Assembly: GCA_013153375.1 (NCBI GenBank)
Contig: JAADEN010000114.1
Coordinates: 1 to 15,595 of the forward strand
Origin: Chloroflexota bacterium
Lineage (GTDB): Bacteria > Chloroflexota > Anaerolineae > Anaerolineales > DRMV01
DNA length: 15,595 nt
Reading direction: 5' to 3'
A program made the position numbers and the translations under genes. The notes under the pieces were generated by a model. That model saw nothing but the letters and a program-made list of their open reading frames with translations. It was not told the DNA's origin and searched no databases. Shown in pieces: positions 15,256-15,595 of this stretch. How positions within the stretch are numbered: position 1 is the stretch's first letter; every line of letters begins with the position of its first letter.

Positions 15256-15284
15256 ATTATAGGAAAAGACAAGACCTTTGTCAA
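15256..15284 (-). promoter_or_regulatory. Perfect-consensus sigma70-type promoter
   Basis: TTGACA (15284-15279), a 17-nt spacer and TATAAT (15261-15256) match the consensus at all 12 positions. An A/T-rich stretch lies upstream of the -35, and a GC-rich discriminator (GAGGGC) follows the -10, as is common at stable-RNA promoters. The predicted start near 15249 coincides with the first base of the P1 stem of the structured RNA. Confidence 0.88.
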
Positions 15285-15595
15285 GAAAACCCAGTTTTGT
15301 AAAGACAGTCAAACTCCGCTCTCAGGCAGATATCAATGAAGCACTTTCCTCTATCTACCCAACGAGCCAACCGCCCACCGGCCGCGGCCTCCGGGAGGGA
15401 AAGCCCTCAAAGCCGCGGCCTCCGGGCCAATCTTCGGGCTACAAGGATACCTTGGTTGGCGAATTTAGGCAATGTTTCGTCCCGCGGGCCGGGCCACCCC
15501 GCGCGGCCGAGGGCCGGCCTCAGGGCGCGTCCTCCGGCCGCGAGCGCGGGCCGCGGGGAGGGGCTTCGGGCGCAGGGTCGGCCGCGTCGTGGGTC
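15285..15595. other. Right-edge stretch without a secure gene
   Basis: This stretch holds an A/T-rich upstream promoter region (AAAAC/GTTTT hairpin near 15285-15300), a 15-bp direct repeat, and a very GC-rich end. On the minus strand a short open frame enters from the right edge and stops with TGA at 15522-15520. It would encode an acidic/proline-rich tail ending PEDAP. It could be the C terminus of another gene, but all three minus frames are open near the edge because of the base composition, so I do not call it a CDS. Confidence 0.5.
15381..15426. repeat. 15-bp direct repeat
   Basis: GCCGCGGCCTCCGGG occurs at 15381-15395 and again, exactly, at 15412-15426. Between them lies a small GAGGG/CCCTC hairpin. 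Function unknown; it may be the 3' region of an off-window gene or a scar of a duplicated element. Confidence 0.65.

Noticed and set aside
15520..15595. C terminus of a minus-strand gene entering from the right edge
   Set aside because: The frame ending PEDAP is plausible but only about 25 codons, and the other frames are also open at this GC content, so a CDS is not supported.

Overview
This window looks like a piece of a GC-rich, probably thermophilic Chloroflexota genome (Anaerolineae/Ardenticatenia-like). That is an inference from three things: the repeated VVVTQ-type linker after the lipobox of the substrate-binding lipoprotein, the Chloroflexota-like MreB homologue and F1 subunits, and the very high GC3. 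No rRNA or other marker is present to confirm it. Every convincing gene lies on the minus strand, so transcription runs from high to low coordinates.

In transcription order. (1) 15595-15115 has no secure gene. It contains a perfect-consensus sigma70-type promoter, a strongly structured RNA of about 110 nt and a rho-independent-type hairpin. (2) A NYN-domain putative nuclease (14522-15094) is followed after 3 nt by a Wzm/Wzt-type polysaccharide ABC exporter (permease 13682-14518, ATPase with a Wzt C-terminal domain 12385-13668). (3) A new promoter (12280-12308) starts an unusual ATP synthase operon: M42 aminopeptidase, atpA, atpG, then a low-GC cassette (DUF2283 protein, MntA-type nucleotidyltransferase, HepT-type HEPN RNase), then atpD and atpC. 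The membrane (Fo) genes and atpH are absent, so the F1 genes are split from the rest of the enzyme. (4) After a GC-rich hairpin comes an MreB-like actin homologue with altered active-site motifs. (5) A further promoter (4251-4279) drives an oligopeptide/dipeptide importer cluster: OppD, OppF and a family-5 substrate-binding lipoprotein. No permease genes are visible; they may lie beyond the left edge.

Three items merit most attention. The first is the MntA-HepT toxin-antitoxin pair plus DUF2283 inside the F1 operon, between gamma and beta. The second is the promoter, structured RNA and terminator upstream of the NYN gene. Its strand is supported by two G-U pairs that would be A-C mismatches on the other strand. 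The third is the MreB homologue, which has lost the canonical catalytic Glu and phosphate-2 residues and may be a pseudo-ATPase. The alpha subunit also carries an acidic insertion of about 45-55 residues.
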